This document shows positions 61,968 through 64,000 of a stretch of DNA of 64,000 nucleotides, one piece after another. The position numbers and the translations under genes were made by a program. Every line of letters begins with the position of its first letter. Position 1 is the first letter of the stretch. Origin of the DNA: Pantoea vagans (lineage in GTDB: Bacteria > Pseudomonadota > Gammaproteobacteria > Enterobacterales > Enterobacteriaceae). The DNA is taken from assembly GCF_001506165.1 (NCBI RefSeq), contig NZ_CP011427.1, positions 1,364,001 to 1,428,000 of the forward strand, given 5' to 3'. The notes below the pieces were generated by a model. The model was not told the DNA's origin, searched no databases, and saw only the letters and a program-made list of their open reading frames with translations.

Positions 61968-63628
61968 ACGTGACACCCCATACCGCCATGCCGGTAATTT
62001 CAGTAGAAAATCTGCGAGTTACCGCAGAGACCGACAAAGGTGAAGAGATTGATTTGGTCTCTGATATCCGTTTTACCGTGCAAAAAGGCGAAGTGCTGGC
62101 GCTGATTGGTGAGTCAGGTTCCGGGAAAACCACCATCGCCATGGCCTTGATGGGCTATGCGCGCCATGGTTGCCGCATTGCTGACGGCAACATTCACATG
62201 GCGGGCACCGATGTGCGCAGCTTGTCGCCCGGCCAGCTAAGGGAATTTCGTGGCAACAAGGTGGCTTATATCGCTCAGAGTGCGGCGGCTTCTTTCAACC
62301 CCGGCATGCGTATTCTTGACCAGGTGATAGAGCCGGTGGTGATCCACGGCACCATGAAGCGCAAAGCGGCAAAAGAGAAGGCGATAGCGCTGTTTCGTGA
62401 ACTGGCGTTACCCAATCCAGACACCATTGGCGATCGCTTCCCGCATCAGGTTTCAGGTGGGCAGTTACAACGCCTGATGACCGCGATGGCGCTGATTGGC
62501 GATCCTGATGTGGTGATCCTCGACGAACCGACCACCGCACTGGATGTCACCACACAAGTTGAAGTGCTGAAAGCGTTTCGCCGCGTGGTGGCGCAGCGTG
62601 GCGTGACGGCGATTTATGTCAGTCACGATTTGGCCGTGGTGGCGCAGATGGCCGACCGTATTCTGGTGCTGCTGCGCGGAAAAATGGCCGAATACGGCAC
62701 CACCGAAACCTTGATTGGTGCACCGCAGGCAGAATACACCCAGCTGTTGATGGATGCGGCACGTCAGAAAGAGCGTGAAAGTAGCTGGACCTGTGCCGAA
62801 GCGGATGTGCTGCCGCTGATGGAAGTGCGCGATCTCAGCGCGGGTTATGGCCCGCGTGACAAAGAGGGTAAGCCGAAAACGCTGATTCTCGAAGACATCA
62901 ACCTGAAGCTGTGGAAAGGGCAGGCGATTGGCATTATCGGCGAATCGGGTTCGGGTAAAACCACGCTGGCACATGCGATTGCCGGACTGAATGCGCCGAG
63001 TCACGGTCACATTCTGTTTAATGGTCACTATATCAATGGCGACATGCACAAGCGTCCGGATAACGAGCTGCGGCGTATTCAGTATGTGTTCCAGATGGCC
63101 GATACCGCGTTGAACCCGGCGCACAGCGTTGAGCGTATCCTTTCACGCCCGCTGGCGCTGTTCCACGGCTTGAAAGGGGCCGATCTGCAGCGCCGCCTGC
63201 ATCAACTGCTGGATCTGGTCAAACTGCCGCGTACCGTTTTGTGGCGACGCCCGTGGGCGCTGTCAGGGGGGCAGAAGCAGCGTGTCAATCTGGCACGCGC
63301 GTTGGCGGCAGAGCCTGACTTAATTCTGTGTGATGAAGTGACCTCAGCGCTGGATACCGTGGTGGCAGCAGCGGTGCTGGATCTGATCAGTGAACTGCGC
63401 CGCGAATTGGGACTGTCGGTGCTGTTTATCAGCCACGATATGCACGCGGTACGCGCCGTATGTGACGATATCGTGGTGATGAAATCGGGCCGTATTGTCA
63501 CGCAAATCGCCCGCGCGGATTACGACAAGCCCACCAGTGAGCTCTATTTCGAACGTTTGAAACGGGCGGTGCCAGAGTTGCGTCAAGGCTGGCTGGATGA
63601 GCATGAAGAAGTGCTGAAGGCGGAGTAG
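61964..63628 (+). CDS. Fused DppD-DppF type ABC ATPase
   Basis: Cytoplasmic ATPase of 554 residues with two nucleotide-binding domains. The first has GESGSGKT at 49-56, signature VSGGQLQR and Walker B VVILDEPTT. The second has [26 protein letters not shown] and LILCDEVTSALD. In the second Walker B the usual DEP(V/T)S is DEVTS. ATGA overlap with the permease gene completes an operon of binding protein, two permeases and ATPase. Confidence 0.92.
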   Translation: MNVTPHTAMPVISVENLRVTAETDKGEEIDLVSDIRFTVQKGEVLALIGESGSGKTTIAMALMGYARHGCRIADGNIHMAGTDVRSLSPGQLREFRGNKVAYIAQSAAASFNPGMRILDQVIEPVVIHGTMKRKAAKEKAIALFRELALPNPDTIGDRFPHQVSGGQLQRLMTAMALIGDPDVVILDEPTTALDVTTQVEVLKAFRRVVAQRGVTAIYVSHDLAVVAQMADRILVLLRGKMAEYGTTETLIGAPQAEYTQLLMDAARQKERESSWTCAEADVLPLMEVRDLSAGYGPRDKEGKPKTLILEDINLKLWKGQAIGIIGESGSGKTTLAHAIAGLNAPSHGHILFNGHYINGDMHKRPDNELRRIQYVFQMADTALNPAHSVERILSRPLALFHGLKGADLQRRLHQLLDLVKLPRTVLWRRPWALSGGQKQRVNLARALAAEPDLILCDEVTSALDTVVAAAVLDLISELRRELGLSVLFISHDMHAVRAVCDDIVVMKSGRIVTQIARADYDKPTSELYFERLKRAVPELRQGWLDEHEEVLKAE

Positions 63629-63657
63629 GTGCGCCAGCACCGGCATCTGCTTAACCC

Positions 63658-63810
63658 GTGCGCAAAATGCGCACCCTACGATCTTATGTCGGGTCGCCAT
63701 GAATGTGCACCCGAAATACCGTAGGGTCGCCATAAATGGGCACCATTAATACTGTAGGGTCGCCATGAATGTGCACCCCTAATACCGTAGGGTCGCCATT
63801 TATGGCGACC
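63658..63810. repeat. REP array: one reversed unit plus four direct units at 33-bp period
   Basis: A reversed unit (63658-63679) is followed by four forward units starting at 63688, 63721, 63754 and 63787, each exactly 33 bp apart (24-bp unit plus 9-bp spacer). The last unit is a perfect GGTCGCC/GGCGACC hairpin. The first and third join a GGTCGCC left half to a GTGCACC right half, and the second ends GGGCACC, so their stems are mismatched. The array fills most of the gap before the last gene. Confidence 0.85.
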
Positions 63811-63840
63811 GTCTCTAAAAGATAATGAGGTCGTTACCCT

Positions 63841-64000
63841 ATGCCTGCACCGATTCGTTATGTACAGGACAGTGCAAATTTCCCGGAATCCGCCGATGTG
63901 GTGGTGATCGGTGCCGGTATTGCCGGTTCAGCCGCCACCTGGGAGCTGGCGAAACAGGGACTCAAGGTGGTGTTGATCGAAAAAGGCTTAGTCGGTGCAG
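63841..64000 (+). CDS. FAD-dependent oxidoreductase (DAO family), 3' end outside window
   Basis: The first 53 codons of a flavoprotein are visible. After MPAPIRYVQDSANF comes the Rossmann FAD-binding motif ADVVVIGAGIAGSAATWELA (GAGIAG at 24-29) and a strand ending LIEKG. This is the N-terminus of DadA/glycine-oxidase/SoxB-like enzymes. GAGG at about 63827-63830 serves as the ribosome site. It is probably the next enzyme of the amine-oxidising set and may be co-transcribed through the REP array. Confidence 0.75.
   Translation, partial: MPAPIRYVQDSANFPESADVVVIGAGIAGSAATWELAKQGLKVVLIEKGLVGA

Noticed and set aside
63688..63810. Possible CRISPR array (regular 33-bp repeats)
   Set aside because: Repeat units are palindromic REPs of 24 bp with only 9-bp spacers, and no cas genes are present.

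Overview
The window comes from the chromosome of an enterobacterium, most likely Erwiniaceae and Pantoea-like. This is judged from protein resemblance to Escherichia coli, a base composition in the mid-50s % G+C by eye, ERIC elements, and many GTAG-headed REP palindromes. The strongest matches to E. coli proteins are SbcB, DacD, SbmC, YeeA, TmaR/YeeX, YdcF, OtnC/OtnI, YgbN, Nac and Cbl. No database search was possible, so every name rests on recognised sequence and motifs.

Layout. 0-3 kb: the end of a tetronate (threonate/erythronate) operon, otnC (cut by the window edge), otnI and a GntP permease. 3-8.3 kb: the conserved block sbcB<dacD>sbmC>yeeA>tmaR. 8.3-10.2 kb: a close LacI homologue divergent from ydcF. 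10.3-19.2 kb: a ketopantoate-reductase-like gene, then a sugar-acid cluster with a semialdehyde dehydrogenase, an IclR regulator, a DapA-family aldolase/dehydratase and three consecutive MFS transporters. 19.3-21.4 kb: an isolated EF-G, probably a paralogue. 21.7-33.4 kb: an oligopeptide-type ABC transporter with two paralogous binding proteins, an acetyltransferase, two flavin monooxygenases, a PhnD-like binding protein and a fatty-acid desaturase. 33.5-38.9 kb: GST with divergent LysR, hicAB, a GT8 glycosyltransferase, a GTG-start FAD oxidase and a TetR regulator. 39.2-44.5 kb: a methionine-type ABC transporter, an M20 amidohydrolase and a further flavin monooxygenase. 44.6-45.5 kb: a higBA toxin-antitoxin pair and tRNA-Asn. 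46-49.5 kb: a ribose/inositol-type ABC transporter. 50-52.9 kb: nac and cbl. 53-64 kb: two aldehyde dehydrogenases, a HAD hydrolase, two FAD amine-oxidase-like enzymes (the second cut by the window edge) and a second oligopeptide-type ABC system.

How the parts fit. The nac promoter and the 54.9-kb dehydrogenase operon both carry a well-spaced sigma-54 -24/-12 element with NtrC-like sites about 150-190 bp upstream. The right third therefore looks like a nitrogen-limitation regulon for oxidising an imported amine or peptide-like compound. The middle third (transporters, FMN monooxygenases, M20 deacylase, acetyltransferase) has the make-up of an organosulfur or modified-cysteine scavenging system.

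The most unusual non-coding object is a ~600-bp element at 51162-51764 between nac and cbl. It consists of nested inverted repeats sharing a centre near 51440, with mirrored side hairpins and REP units at both ends. A second is a REP array at 63.7 kb with an exact 33-bp period in which most units join halves of two REP types. Three repeat families (ERIC, GTAGGGT-type REP, GTAGCGGCGC-type REP) fill most gaps between operons.
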